Positions 32,490 to 45,930 are shown, numbered from the stretch's first letter. The stretch is 64,000 nucleotides of DNA from Sipunculus nudus (GCA_026874595.1 CM049313.1:32732008-32796007), one strand, 5' to 3'. Made by a program: numbers and translations. The notes: a model not told the origin generated them from the sequence alone.

Positions 32490-35400
32490 ATGCAAACTTA
32501 TGCAAAATACAAAAAAATAGAAAAAAGATAAGAAGAAGACATTTATCAAGTCACTAAAAAGACCATACTGTATACTGGAATATGTTTTTGGTTTTGGTTG
32601 GTATTCTGTGGTCTGCGATCATAACCTCGGGGTACTTGGGTTTATATTTTCTATGTATCATACAAGTTAGAACCCTAAGCTTTTATGTGAGAAAGCTTTC
32701 TCATGTTACGTTTGATTTCCAGTTGTACTTTACAGATCATAGTATTAGAGTGATCATTCACTGGTGGGTAAAAAGTTTTGTTTAAGTTGGCTTGAATCCC
32801 AGAAAAGTTAACTCATGATTAATTTTGAACCCTTGTTCCCCCAGCAGTATTTCCTTCAGATCATTGGTAAGTCTGTATTCCTACAAATGTTGATTTTGTT
32901 CTTTGCCAGCTGTTGTAGGTAATTGGTGTGTAGATATGTGGCAAGCAATGTGACTGTGCATATAAAAACACCTTATTTATCCTCCTTTTTTGGCCAGTGC
33001 TTATTATTGTAAGTAAGAAATCCCTCCGCAAGATTATTGTGAAATATTGTAACCAGATGGCTCATTTGAACATCATTTACCCATAATGCTTGATTAAAAA
33101 ATTAAAAATTCACAGATTCTTTGTATTTTAGATACTCAATTAAATATCTAAGGAATGATGGGGAACATGAAGACCACAAATGTTTAGTCATGTTTAACAC
33201 TACCAAGGAATTGTATTCATACCCAGACAATTACATGCACAACATCTGAAGAGGTCTTTCTAATGGTACAAGTGATTCCAATTCACATGATGAAATAATT
33301 TATACTTTGAAATAAGAACATATTGTTTTTAATATATTTGCTGCAACCGTTATTGAACATTACAGATTAAGGTCATTTGCTTTCACCCAGAGTGCTTGTA
33401 AAATTTAGGAACATTGTACCTTACCATTGGCTTTGAACTTAACCATTAGCCTTGCTATTCTGACCTATATAGCAGGAGACTTCATCCAGTGTATCTGCAG
33501 TCAGCTGATGACTGGCTTTTCACAGAGCTCCTGTGTGGAATGAGGCATTATGAAAGAGGTGACCTTCCACATTTGTGATTGTGTCTATGATGTTGGCATA
33601 TAAACACCACTGATTGTGATATAAATATTACAAGTCTGTATCTGTGTCATAACCACAGACAAAGCAGCTTCTCAGGACTATATATTAATATATACACCAA
33701 TTATCCAAACTCAGCTATTTTATCTGAAATTAAAAAAAGACTGCAGAAAACTTGATTACATTATGTGAAATCTGAAAATGAAAAGAAAATATAAGTTGGT
33801 ATAAAGATCTTCTGATTTTAAATATAGATATCAGATGATTAGTGCTACATATTGCATATTAGTTAGTTGACTTGCCTTCATGAAATAGATGCGAAAGACA
33901 CTGCCGGCCAGCCATGTTGTTATTTGCCTTGATTGATATTGCTGCTTTGAGAACAGTTCACTGAACTGAGCAATTCTCTGCTTTACATAAGTGAGGCTGC
34001 GGCGTTTAATCATGATACATGATATATGGGTTACATTGATTGAAAACATGACAAGACTATTGTTCCCCATTGTATTATGGGTTTCTTTCATTAATTTGGT
34101 TCTGCCCGTATCTAACCAGTTCTGGGTTTTTGCAGCAGTTTGGCAGTTATGGTGGATCCGGGTACAGTCCTGTAAATATAACAAATTTGTCCCTGAGTAT
34201 TAAACTATTTTGGTCTTCATTCACTTTTACTAAGATAATGTTATTAGGACGTAATCATCAAAACTGTTTTAACAATAATGTGGCACATTAAATGACTGTA
34301 CATGCTGTGCGTATCCTTTGTATTACTAATGTGTGGTCAGAATTCAATCCTGTACAGATGTCCCTTTTGAAATACAAAGAGAATAGAAAACTTCTAAAAT
34401 CCATCAGATTCTGTAAATCTGACAGGTTTTGATTTTAGAACTTTTACTTCCGTGATATTGTTAGCAGGCTGGGGTAGTTATCTCATGTCCCATTTAAGAA
34501 ATAACAGTGTGCATAACTGGAAATTGACACTGTATGGCAGGTATTGTTCCACCTTAAGGTATGTTCTGCTAACAGAAAATAAATTTTCATGTTTTTTAGT
34601 CACCTTCAGACTTTAAAAATGAGTGTTGGGATATCATAAAACAAAAAAATATGTCAAAATGAAAGGGTCAGTGTTTGAAAATGTTTCCAAAGTTACTGCT
34701 ATAGGGTCAGGTGATTCATGTGATTCAAGGTTTTTTCAGTATTGTTTTTGTTGCATTTGATATTCAACATGCAAGGCATATTACCAGAGCATTAGAGCAG
34801 ACATCACAGCACCACTTGTCATATCATGTCCTGATAAACCAACATTTTGATGCGTTGGCCTTTTATGTTCTCCTGGGATACACTTTCATTGAGCTCCATG
34901 AGCGTACAGGTAGTTTCTTTATTTTAACAGATTCCAGATTAGATTACAGCTGTGGTTGAGTATCACATAAATATTATATTATTTTTTCTCACATGTGAAC
35001 TGTTTCCCTGTGGCATTCATCAACTGTCCTCCATTTATTACCAATTCTCAGTAATTGCTGTTCAGATTCTCACCACAATTTTACAGGTTTTTGTGCATGT
35101 TTTTGAAAATAACATTAACTTTCATTTCATCAAAAGGTAATGAGTTTGTCCAAACATGGCCAAAGTGTCTCTATCAAAGCTTCAAAATGTATTGTGTTTG
35201 GGTAATTTAAAGTACAGATTCCAGCACTGGTCCTACATTTTGTACACTTTGTAATCTTTAGTAAGTGGGCTACTTACATTTTGTAGTGGTGCTGTCTATA
35301 TTGTTTACTACTCTGAAATACAGCCATTGCTCTCTCTCTTTCAGCTTTTGTTTAATTTAAGAAAACCTTTAAGACTTTCCCATGATTTAGAAAGTCTGTT

Positions 35401-35814
35401 TTTCCATCACTCCTTTTTGATACTTTGTAGCATTACTTATTTGGGTTAATTTTATCCTTGATACATTGCAGGTGGTAATATTGATTTATGCAGTCAAGCC
35501 TAACTACTGAAAAATTACATTTCATGCTTCTTGTTGTAAAAAAAGATTTCTGTAGAATCTGCCATTAAAATAAATGATTAAATATCGAAGTGCTGAAAGA
35601 GATATCATAATTCTTGCATTTTCAGTATTTTCATTAACAAAATGTTAATAGGGGAGCATTGGTCTTTGTACCCTTGTTTACTTTATATAATGTTGCTTTC
35701 ATCAGTAGTCATATTGTGGAGTGACATATATTTCATAGAGGAAATCAGAAAAGGCATTTGAAAGATGTTTTATGTTGACTGCAATCTGTTTCATCCGTTT
35801 GCTGGTTCAGGTTA
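32490..35814. other. Intergenic or ELL 3' UTR sequence
   Basis: No supported gene. Small ORFs at 32582-32785, 33831-34291 and 34711-35140 have no recognised domains and unremarkable composition. Confidence 0.5.
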
Positions 35815-36300
35815 CTAAACATCATGTTAATCTGTCACTGGGTATGCTTCACATCATGTTAACATCATGTTAATCTGTCATTTGGTATACTGAGGAACAT
35901 GTTAATATGTCACGGGGAACACGTCACATCATGTTAATCTGTCACTTGGTATACTTAAACATCATGTGAATCTATAACTGGGTAAACTTAACATCATATT
36001 AATCTGTTACTGCATATACTTAACATCATATTAATATGTCACTTGGTATACTAAACATTATGTTTGTCTGTCACGGGGAACACATAACATCATGTTAATC
36101 TGTCACTGGGTACACTTAACATCATGATATTCTGTCACAAGCATAACATCATGTTAACATAATTTCAGTCTGTCACTGGGTATACTGAAGAATATATTAA
36201 TGTCACTAGGTATAATTAACATTGTGTTAATCTGTCACTGGGTATACTTAACATCTTGTTCATCTGTCACTGGCTTAACTTGATATGGTGTTAATCTGTA
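35815..36300 (+). repeat. Degenerate ~32-bp tandem repeat
   Basis: Roughly fourteen diverged units of the type acatcatgttaatctgtcac tgggtatactta, with copy-to-copy indels. Older and less homogeneous than the other arrays here. Confidence 0.85.
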
Positions 36301-37530
36301 CACACACACATTAAAGTTTTGGACAGACCTGCACATTTATTTTATCAGAGCTGTATATTATGGCACAATTTGTAAATATTTCTGTATAGACTAATCAGCA
36401 GATGAGTCACTTCACCTCCAATATTAAAATAAAATTGCGACTGCAAATATAATTTTCAGTACCTTATTAATAATTAGGATTCCACTGTTAATCATAAAAA
36501 AATCTATCTTTTAGATTAAATCTGGTAACTTGTTTGACAACCTTTTAGTGGTTTTGATGCAGACAAGATCAGCTTGTACCTGGCAACCCATCCAAGGATC
36601 TAATTTGGTTCAGTGTGAAGTAGATACATACATCCCTACTGATAAACTGAAACTTACTGAGTTAAAGATTTGTTAAAAGCATTCCACATGGCAGTTTACA
36701 TGTCCCACAAAGGCCAGATTGTGTGTCCTATGATTGGGATGTCAGCTGTAACCACCACCTGCTGCAGCTGGACATTAAGTGTAGGTCTTTTGGCTCTGTT
36801 TGAGTCCAGCATGTTTTTACAGGATCTTACACACAGTACCAGGCAGGGGTATGTTGATGGTTGTTGCTATCAGTGTGACACTTTAGTTTTTGCCATTATG
36901 AATCCAGTTTAGGCACACATGTTATTTGCTCCTGAGTCATATGGTATGATTAATCATTTTGTTATCAATGAATTCTGTGATATCATTAACTAGTAGTTGT
37001 TATCATTGAACTAACACCCTGTAGAAGAATACAAGACTGTCGATCATATTAGCTCAAGCAGAATGTCATATGAAAGGGCAAATTATCACAATTAAGTACT
37101 ATAAAATGCTATTTTTATCAGGTGTTATTTATGTGGAGCCTTTCCTTTTAAACACGCACACTTACATCTTGTATGGTCTCATTGGAGATGCTATTTTGTA
37201 ATTAACAACTTGTGGAGCATTTTTAAAGAGCTGACATCTTGCCAAGAAGGGACACTTGGAGTTTATTCACTCGCTGTGTGTGATTTTATGAGATTTCTGT
37301 GTAGGGACTGGTATGATCCATGCTTGGCAACAGGATATAATCACAGGTGTTTTGGTAAGATGGTATTAATGAAATAGGCATTAAAATGATGATACGAGAA
37401 TATTAATGATACATGATTGGACAAAGTATTGTTAATTAAGAAATCACAGATCTTATAAACAATGACCTGTGTAAGCATTGGTATTTTCAGGTCATTGATG
37501 ATAGTAAATGGCAGTGTTTTGAAGGTTTTT
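36301..37530. other. Intergenic sequence
   Basis: Nothing recognised. A short CA run at 36300-36310. Confidence 0.5.
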
Positions 37531-38623
37531 AAGCACAGCTGATTATAGGTCATCTGAGCTATAGTGATCATTCATTGTCCGCTGTCTGTCCAGCTGTCCA
37601 GTTGTCTGTTAACAGAGAACAAATCATAACGGTATGACCTAGAAACTTCTAACTTAATATCCATGGAGGTCCTTAAAAATCTGCTTGGAAACCTGAAATG
37701 AGGTCACTGCATTCTATATTCACAGAGTTAAGGGGCTTGTTTGTGCGCTCCCAAAGTTTTTTTTTAAATTGATACAAAAGTAACATTAGCTCACTAATTG
37801 ACGCATATAATCCCACGATGCTTGCTTTGCTTATTGAAAATCTTCAACAGTTGGTAAAGATTGGTAGTGACATCTCTATTTTTTTTTTTAATTTAACATT
37901 TTTCTGTGAGACTGAGAAATGACAGCAATCATATCAATGCTTCAATTTTTTGTCCAAAAACCTTGTTTATTGATCATGACTAGTGCCAACAGCTTGTGAA
38001 GACTGGTGGCGCCTTCTGTATGTTTTTCTGGGGGGTTTTCACTCATTTTTCTCTTTTTTTTTTTGAGACTGCCAAATTATGTCTATGGTTTCTGTTTCCA
38101 AGTCATGAAACTTGGGATGTTTATTATATCTCCTCATGTGAACCTGATAACTGTGACGTATGGCATATTTTGTCTTCAAATTAGATAGACAAAATGTTTC
38201 AACCAAGTTCTAAAGAGGACATTGAAAACTTGTGGCCTTGGCCTTTATTCTGAAAGTCAAATCAGCCGAATTATAGTTTCATATTCAGCATTTTTATGCA
38301 ATAATTTGAAGTATTGTGTATGTATCCCTCAAATTTGACATACAAGTTGTTTCCACCATGTTCTCGCGGGAGTTTGCAACTGGTGACATTAAAACTTTTC
38401 TTGTACAACTTGTATATACCAATCATGATTGGATATAGTCTTCACATGTGTGACCCATTACTTTAGAAGAACCCTATCAAATTTGTGTTCATCAGGTCAA
38501 AGATCTAGATCACATCTGAAGTTACTCTCAGTTTGGATTTTAAATAATAAAATTCATGTTCTGAATGTTAGCCTATAATGTCATTGTATTGTCAGCTGAG
38601 CGTAATGACCAATGGATCACTAG
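37531..38623 (+). mobile_element. Hairpin-headed family A, full-length copy
   Basis: Head aagcacagctgattataggt/catctgagct, then gtccgctgtctgtccagctg; body landmarks (ggaaacctgaaat, agactggtggcgcc, ttttttttttgagactgcca); the 3' end gtcagctgagcgtaatgacc, hairpin tgaccaatggatca and ctag|ttt. The CTAG-T end is the clearest Helitron-like terminus among the A copies. Confidence 0.85.
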
Positions 38624-39768
38624 TTTCTTGGTTCTGAGATCTCATTTCAGCTGGATCTTGGTATTCTGTAACCTTTATCTTAACCTAGAATGATTCAATT
38701 AACACACTGTGAATTTTTATCATTGTTTATTGAACCCCATATTGAATAATGCTTCCGTTGTCAGCAGTGTTCATACAAGAAGTCACAAACCACCATTATA
38801 TGGCAACTGCAAATTTGAAATTAGATCTGTGTTCGAGTAGCACCAGTGGTGGCCAGGTGGTCGGATCCAATTATGCTTGATTCACAGCAGTTGAGTCCCA
38901 CAATTTTATTTCCAGGCATTAAATGTAACAAACTGATAAAATTTACCTGGCAACCCAATTTCTGACATCCAGTGTCTTTTTTTAAGTACAGGGTAAACTA
39001 GAAATAATGTAGAGACCATGTTGACATTTGTGATATTTACTGTGTATGTAAATATAGATAAAGTGAGATCCTGCAGTATCAACAACTGTCACATGACAAA
39101 GCACTAGAACAATCAAAGACTGGCAGGTTTTTCTTTTGAAAAGAGAAATTGTGGCCACACTCAACAGACGTACCTCAGTCTCATACCCCACCGTGATCCA
39201 AAGCTTCTTAATCCTAACTTGTTGAGCTTCAGAGTTTAAAGTAACTTAAACGTTCTTGAAAACGAATATTTCTGTTTTCCATGAGATATGCATGCTGTTT
39301 ATAGTTTATCAAAGATGGAATTGAAAATCACTGTTTCACTAAAATGTGATGACCTAAGGTCTACCAGTTGTATAATCATTTCTTGTAATGTTTAATTAAT
39401 GTGAGTAGGTTCGTGCGGACAAAGTAGTGTCAGCAGCATACAGCCCCCTACAGTCCAGGCAGTCCTTAGACAGATAGACCGTAAATATATCCTTGGATAT
39501 GACAGTATTCCTCAAGTTTGTACTTTCAGGTAGGCCTTTTCCTTCGGGACTTTGAAATGTATGAACATTGACAAATCCCTTAATAAAATGCGGGAAATGA
39601 CAGTGCTCCCTAGAGCCATCAGTGGTGAAAAGCTTGTCCATGTCCTGCATCTGTTTATAGTTACTTCTCTGGAGGCCAGAGTTACCATTGGTTATGCTCG
39701 ACAATTGTTTACTGATAAATGACACACAATTCAATCAAAAGATATCAGCAAATGTTAACAAGACTGCT

Positions 39769-39770
<2 letters not shown>
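38624..39770. other. Intergenic sequence
   Basis: An open frame at 39396-39734 (minus, 112 codons) has fairly normal amino-acid composition but no recognised domain; it is not called as a gene. Confidence 0.45.

Positions 39771-39820
<50 letters not shown>
39771..39820. repeat. (TA)n microsatellite
   Basis: About 25 TA units. Confidence 0.97.
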
Positions 39821-39823
<3 letters not shown>

Positions 39824-40404
39824 TGAATAATATCATGTTTAAAAGATGATTTGTATGACACTAACCAAGATTTATGTTCAAAACCTTAGTGAGAGCTCCT
39901 TAATGGATGTTTGTTTCATTTTACTCCAACACATAATGTCATTCAGTGTGAGCTAACCTGATCATTGCATGTTACCCGTCAAGGTTGTACATGTATGTGT
40001 GCGTGTGAGAGCGAGTATGGTAAAACACTCGCGTGTTGACCGGTATATGACATCTTGATGTTATAGTAAAAAATTGTGAACACATGCATTGAATGGACTT
40101 GTTATTTATTAACTCTATTTTAAGAAATGCCTAGCGTTTGGGGTGTCAGGTTTTCCTGACCAGGATAGATATATTGTTGTTTGTATTGTGACACAAGGTC
40201 ACGAAGGTCATTCCAGAGGTAGACCCTGGTGTGGAGGAAGGCATCATTCCTGAATGTGATGCGCTAGTGTTTTATAAGGACTGAGAGAGGTGGAAATATT
40301 CAAGTGCATTGTACAATGTACTGCTTTCCATAGCTTAGGCAAATAAAACCGCAAATGAAACCCAGAGGACTTTGTGTTGTATATCTCCATGAATATGTGT
40401 GCCC

Positions 40405-40690
40405 TCCTTCAGCATTTTGAAAAAGGGTTAGTGATGCCCTGTGATAAGTAGTGCCTTTCTCAAGCATAGTGAATAAGGGTTAGTGATGCCCTGTGATAAG
40501 TAGTGCCCTCCTCCAGCATTGTGAATAAGGGTTAGTGATGCCCTGTGACAAGTAGTGCCCTCCTCCAGCATAGGGAAAAAGGGTTAGTGATGCCCTGTGA
40601 TAAGTAGTGCCCTCCTCCAGCATAGGGAAAAGGGTTAGTGATGCCCTGTGACAAGTAGTGCCCTCCTCCAGCATAGGGAAAAAGGGGTCT
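40405..40690 (+). repeat. ~52-55-bp minisatellite, five to six copies
   Basis: The unit is gggttagtgatgccctgtga taagtagtgccctcctccag catagggaaaaa, tandem and well conserved. It opens an 87-codon repetitive frame on the minus strand that is not a gene. Confidence 0.92.
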
Positions 40691-40777
40691 GTCGGTTCTT
40701 GATGCGAGTGAGTCCGCTTCAGCAAAACCTGAATTGTTACCAAGCCGTCATATCGGCTTTGCTTCCCTCCCGTTTTA

Positions 40778-41335
40778 AATTGAGCTTACTGCAAGTCAAC
40801 TGAGCTGTAGCCATCAGCCAGCGTCCGTCAGTATCTTACACTGGAACGTGTTGACACAGTTGACCCTACCAATCTTGAATTTAGCATACATTTTGTCGTC
40901 TTTAAGTTCTCCTACCAATAGGTCGCTGTGGCTTCGTTCCTTCGAGAAATTAAGCAAACCCCTGCCAAAAAACTTGTACCACTTCAGGACTGCCTAGTAT
41001 TAAAACCAGTGCTGTTATTTTGGTCCGGTTGGTATATGAGGTCCTCAGTATGTGTTCTATGCAAATGACATAAACTGAGTAAATATTTAAATTTGTAATT
41101 TATGGTAGGAGTTGTGGACCAGAACTAGTGCACATTGTCAAAACAGCAGAAAATATATTTTCTCTGCATGGTAACTACTTTTTTTTCAAGCATATTATTG
41201 TTAAATTAAGATTTAAATGTATACGAGGATATGGATAATAAATTTCGTTATTTTATTAGCTTTAATACAAAATAATGACCTTATTTTTTCCAAACTTTGA
41301 CCATGGCACATTTTCTTCCTCTAAGCACTGCTAAT
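40778..41335 (+). repeat. Hairpin-headed family A2
   Basis: Head ttgagcttactgcaagtcaa/ctgagct, then agcgtccgtcag; the body follows A2 to 'ttcttcctctaagcactgct'. It directly abuts the next A2 copy. Confidence 0.78.
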
Positions 41336-41339
41336 TTTT

Positions 41340-41870
41340 AGCTCTGCTGACTATGAGCCATCTGAGCTATGGTCGTGGTCCTTTGGCCATCCGTCAGCAG
41401 AGCACGTTTTCATATGGTTGAACCTAAGAATCCAAAATTTTGCATACAGTTAGATGTCCCAAAATCTCCTACCATTTCGAAAATTGGGTCACTAGGACTT
41501 CGTTCCTTCGAGATATTGAGGAAAAACCTCCGTTTTCCATTAAAAAAGCCTATGTTACATTTCAAGGCTGCCTTATAAAATATATATATATATAAAAAAA
41601 ACATTGATCTGTTTTTGATCATATTTAGTAAGCATATTCTGCCAAACATTTTCTATGTACATACTGAATATTAGGTCAGTATTGCGTATTGATTTGAAGT
41701 TATGGGCCCAAACATAATGCAATTTTAAAAAAATCAGGAATATATTTACTCACTTAACATGAGAATTGCTGAAGCTGGAGACTTTTTTTCAGGGATATAA
41801 CTTTATTTAATCAAGATTCAATTGTTTACCCAAAATTAATTGGTAATTAGCACAATGATATTGTTTGTCC
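41340..41870 (+). repeat. Hairpin-headed family A2, tandem to the previous copy
   Basis: Head agctctgctgactatgagcc/atctgagct; body landmarks gttagatgtcccaaaatctc and gggcccaaacataatgc. Includes a short (TA) expansion at 41580. Its 3' terminus may be the decayed tgacccacaggtcccttgttt near 43200, giving a ~1.9-kb element. Confidence 0.78.
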
Positions 41871-43329
41871 CTCATTCAACCAAAAGTGTGTATACGTTAT
41901 TTGAAAAGATGTTTTTATTTTATCATTTTACTAAATCTTTTATTTCGGTGAATAAAATTAAGCATGTACTGAAAACTCCAATGTACAAAACGTTTTAATA
42001 GTGATTCAAGGAATAATCTTGAAGATGCCATGTTGTGGCATTATTTTATTTTAAATTCAGTTTAAATATTTGTGATTTAAAAATAATAAAATATAAATGT
42101 ATGCATAGTATGACCCGATGTGAGCTAAACTCTGGATTAATAATGATTGCAACTTGGAATTCTGATATAAAACTTGTAAATAAAAGAAATTAATCTGATA
42201 AAAACTATTAATGGAAAAATGTATATGCTAAAACAAATAGACTTTAATATAAACTTAAATGCATTATTCCCTTGAAAGTGAAATAAAGGTATCAGTCCAC
42301 TTGCCTGTCCATCTGTAAATTTTTCATATGCATCACAGTATCTCAAATCTTTTTCTTCATTACAGTCTTGTCAGAGTATTAGTTTTACAATCATATATTT
42401 AGAACTTTACTATAACCAAGTAGGAGCTAGGGCCCGACTACCTTAGGTTACATGGGTGTTTGCTGTGTATTTCAGAAGAAACACAGCCCGGACATCCGTC
42501 ACACAGACGTTATAAGAACTTGTCTTGACAGGTATCACCTATAGAGTTGAATGATGTGTTTACAGAGTAAACCTGAAATCGCATAAATTCTATAAAAAGG
42601 TTAATGAATAGGTGGCTTTAAATTTCCATTTTAAGTCACAAAACAGATGATCCTTGAACATACATGTATCATCATAATTGATGGCAAACGCATGAACAGA
42701 AATTCAGGATTTCATAAATGGAATAATTATAAAATTAACAATATACGCTTAGGTTCATTACTCTTTTCCTGGCCACGAGTTTCCTTCAGTGCAATGTATA
42801 TGTATCATGCTTGATTTAACATGCTTCTCAAATTTAGCTTATTCTTATAGTGAAAATGAAAAAATTCAATCTTTAACATCCTCTTATTTCAGTTTATAAA
42901 TTAAATGTGTACATGTATCATAATTCTGTGATCAACTGATCCCCACGTTCTTGCTTTACATGGTTAATTTGATACATTCCCAGTTGGTATATTGATATGC
43001 ATATTGCAGTCAGTTGAGATACAGATACTTATACAAATATTTGATCATGATTCTAGTCTTTAAAAGTATACAGGCAACTCCATATGTGTAGATTGTGTTT
43101 TATCAAATAATGACATAAAAAAGTCAACTGTTGCCTCACTTCCATTTGCTAGAATTGTAAACAAATATTCTCAGAATCAAATTCAAATGAACGCCTTGAC
43201 CCACAGGTCCCTTGTTTCTTAATGTTCTGGTGTTCACTGTAGCTTATCTTCCTTGAATGGTATGCGAAGATAACCCTCAGGTTTTACAGATGCATTCCGT
43301 GACTTCTTTTGTGTAGAATATCACTACTA
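41871..43329. other. Intergenic sequence, possibly the distal body of the preceding A2 element
   Basis: At 43188-43218 is aacgccttgacccacaggtc ccttgttt, a family A-like 3' terminus. Between 41870 and 43188 nothing else is recognised; an exon-like stretch at 42476-42531 between ag and gt is unconvincing. Confidence 0.4.
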
Positions 43330-44560
43330 CTCATGACCTGTCACTTGTGACTCTGTCTCACTTGTCCCACCCTCATGTGTCAGCAGCTCTCATTCTTACT
43401 TTTAGCCTTTTATCATCGAGATGGTCGCAAAACTCGTGCCATCAATTTTGCAAAGGTTCAGACCTAGATCTGTTCCCCACGTCTTTATTGAAAAAAAAAG
43501 TTGACAATGTTGGCAAGTATTATCAACGCCATCATTAACAAATCTCTGGAGGCTTGTGTCTCCCCTCAGTGCTACAAGTCAGCCGGTGTGACCCCTGTTT
43601 ATATAGAAGGGGATATCTCGATCCAGATAAACAAAGAACTATCCCATGTGTCTAAATTGAATTACATAATAGTTGCATCATAACAGCTATGCAAACATAC
43701 CTCTCAACAACTTCTTTGAACCATACCAACTGGCTTACAGACAAGGTCACTTCACTGAAACCGCTCTCCTGCGTGTCCAGAATGACGGTAATGTTTTGGT
43801 CAAGAGGAGGCTGTCCTGCTGTTAGTGTTGAGTCCTGTATGCACATGGCACTTGGCTGGAGCTCACTTTCATGATGGGATGATGCACTCAAATTCATGGA
43901 GACGACTATAACATCAGTCGAGAATTAGATGGCACAACTTCACCTCAGAATGAATGACGATAAGCCATTTTTTAGCCATTTTATCAAAACCGTTTACCGA
44001 CAAGGTAAGATCTCAATCTCTCTGCGTTGGCAGTAATACTGCCACGAGGCGAAGAGTCACGATAGATTCTCCTATTTCAGTGTAGGTCTCATTTCGTCAG
44101 TGTGTGTTGATAGCATCCTTCCATTGGAAGACTATCGGTCAATTGAGGCCGTCCCTTGAAAATAAGTCATTATAGTAGGTGTAGACCGTGCATTTATAAC
44201 CATGATAGTAGTCTTTTGTAATTATTTGCTGTGCAATGTACCATCAACCAGCCATAATCATTTCCTGTACTGTAAGAATGAAAACATCACTCCTGTCTTA
44301 TATTCTTTATAGGCCACTGGCCGCCAGTGCAGGGACGTATTAAAAGACCTTACGCCTAATTTATCAAGCTGTTAGCGACAAATCACCAGATACCTTTCAG
44401 GAACTGTTACAACCTTGTAAACCATCCAGGACACTCAGATCTGGTGACCAGAACTTTGCTCATTAGTCAGCTTCTCTGTGTTCAGGTCAAAACTTAACTT
44501 TCCTTTTTCGTGCAACACATTTTTCTAAATGCTCCAATGGTACGTAGTGTAGTCACATTT
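43330..44560 (+). pseudogene. Second L2/CR1-like LINE reverse-transcriptase remnant
   Basis: In shifting frames: SDLDLFPTSLLKKKVDNV (43465), IINAIINKSLEACVSPQCYK and SAGVTPVYIE (43520-43610), NNFFEPYQLAYRQGHFTETA and LLRVQNDG (43705-43790), LRMNDDKPFF (43940), and HWPPVQGRIK, DTFQELLQPCKPSRTLRSGD (44315-44455). The order matches a non-LTR ORF2 from before the palm to the C-terminal domain. The core catalytic block between 43800 and 43930 is degraded. Independent of the copy at 5037-6345 and in the opposite orientation. Confidence 0.87.
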
Positions 44561-44603
44561 TGTGCTAATAACCTGAATTACATCCAATTAATATTGTCTT
44601 TAT

Positions 44604-44820
44604 TAGTCCCCCTCCGTAGGAGGGAGGACTACTAAAGTAATCGACGTCCGTCTTAGCCCATTCTTATACCAAATATCTCTGAAAACCCTTACTGCTTTCT
44701 TCAACAAATTTTACAGACATACAAAGACTGACATGTGATTATGTACCAGGAACTCGCACACTATTTTAATCAGACTCAATATGAAGAGTTTTTATCTTAA
44801 ATTCCGATTCAATCCGGCTA
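44604..44820 (+). repeat. Hairpin-headed family E, 3'-truncated
   Basis: Starts after ttt with agtccccctccgtaggaggg aggact, a near-perfect hairpin, then cgacgtccgtcttagcc and 'ccaaatatctctgaaaaccc'. No 3' end seen. Confidence 0.65.
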
Positions 44821-45391
44821 GACGCACAAATGCACCTGTTTTAATCTAGTAGTATTGGCAGTCTGCTCGTCCAACCTGTGTTGAAGCATTTGAATGGTCG
44901 AGTGAATATACTGAGGAAGCCTGCCTTTTCTTTTTGGAGTAATCTTGGCCCCAAGCTCACGAAAGCCAGTCTTCCATAGGCTCCACTGTGCCTCGAAAAC
45001 TTTTCAACGTAGCTTTGTATTTTTGGCAAAGAACGTGCTACGTACCAACGATGGCGGGAGACAGAAATGAACAATGTCTATCAGAAAAATTTGCCGGGTG
45101 GTGGGTGAATGTGCCTTGCAGTCAGGGTAAGATATTTGAGGAAACGAGCACGCTTGTGATCCAAGGTGACAGCGAAAGCAAGTCTATGGTATGCAATTGT
45201 GTTGCTACAGCTAGGTAACTAAAACAGGTGTATCGGTATGAATAGGAATAGGAACAAATCCACCCAGATGACATCCTGAGGTGCAAGTCAGAAAGTCATT
45301 TCAGGTTATCGGGGCTGTCTGTTCATGGCGAAAAAAAGAGTAAGTCCAGTTTACAGATAATGGGGTGTTATGCTCAATCATATAACCTTAT

Positions 45392-45538
45392 AGGCATACT
45401 ACGTCCGTAGTCGATATATACATGGACCTCTATGTCCTACGATACTCCTGCTGGAAGGACATTATGTAGAGTCCGTGCAGCAGGATTATCATAGGACATC
45501 GAGGTCTATGTATGGACTACTCCGTCCGATGACCGCCT
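45392..45538. repeat. Long imperfect palindrome (hairpin), ~65-bp arms
   Basis: The left arm core atggacctctatgtcctacg atactcctgctg pairs with cagcaggattatcatagga catcgaggtctat, with about four mismatches in 32 positions. Pairing continues outward with more mismatches to aggc/gcct at the tips. The loop is ~20-24 nt (around 45456-45478). No TA or other target duplication is obvious. Confidence 0.8.
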
Positions 45539-45762
45539 TACGAGAATCTTAAGGTGTGGAAGAGGTCTTAGGTATGAGCTGCCATTGTAGGGCTTTCATA
45601 ATCTGAAGGACCTGATGGTACCCTGATTTGGCTTCAAGCTGAACTGACGATTATCTCCAATACCTAAATCTTCTCTAGATAGAAATTCGTTTATGAGTGA
45701 AGGAAAATCCTTTGAGATCTCTGACTTAAGGGAAGCAAGCATTCTTTTGCGTTATTGTGTAC

Positions 45763-45890
45763 CCATCTGGCCCCCCTTTTCGGACTTCGGGCCTTTTGAA
45801 GCTTTGACATTAGTCCTCCTGGGTTGGACCGCCCCCCACCCCAGGGGCGGATCCAGGATTTTTCAATAGGGGGGGGGGGGGCTACAATCA
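45763..45890 (+). repeat. GGGGCGGATCC-type repeat, copy 1
   Basis: Shares 'cccccttttcggac', 'tcctgggttggacc' and 'ggggcggatccagg' with the copy at 52356-52562, same orientation. Followed by a run of 13-14 G. Confidence 0.65.
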
Positions 45891-45925
45891 GAAACTGGTT
45901 TTAATTTGATACAGATAAAGTGCAA

Positions 45926-45930
<5 letters not shown>

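Noticed and set aside
39396-39734. 112-codon minus ORF with normal-looking composition
   Set aside because: No recognised domain, no clear splice sites or start context, no neighbour support. A protein search would decide.
42476-42531. 56-nt exon-like block (tatttcag ... gtatca)
   Set aside because: Too short to support alone, no phase partner; may be chance.
44988-45218. Plus ORF with an internal ATG (MAGDRNEQCLSEKF) and a following ggtaag
   Set aside because: It looks like a possible first exon, but no second exon continues it convincingly; joining to 46837 reaches a stop after 28 codons.
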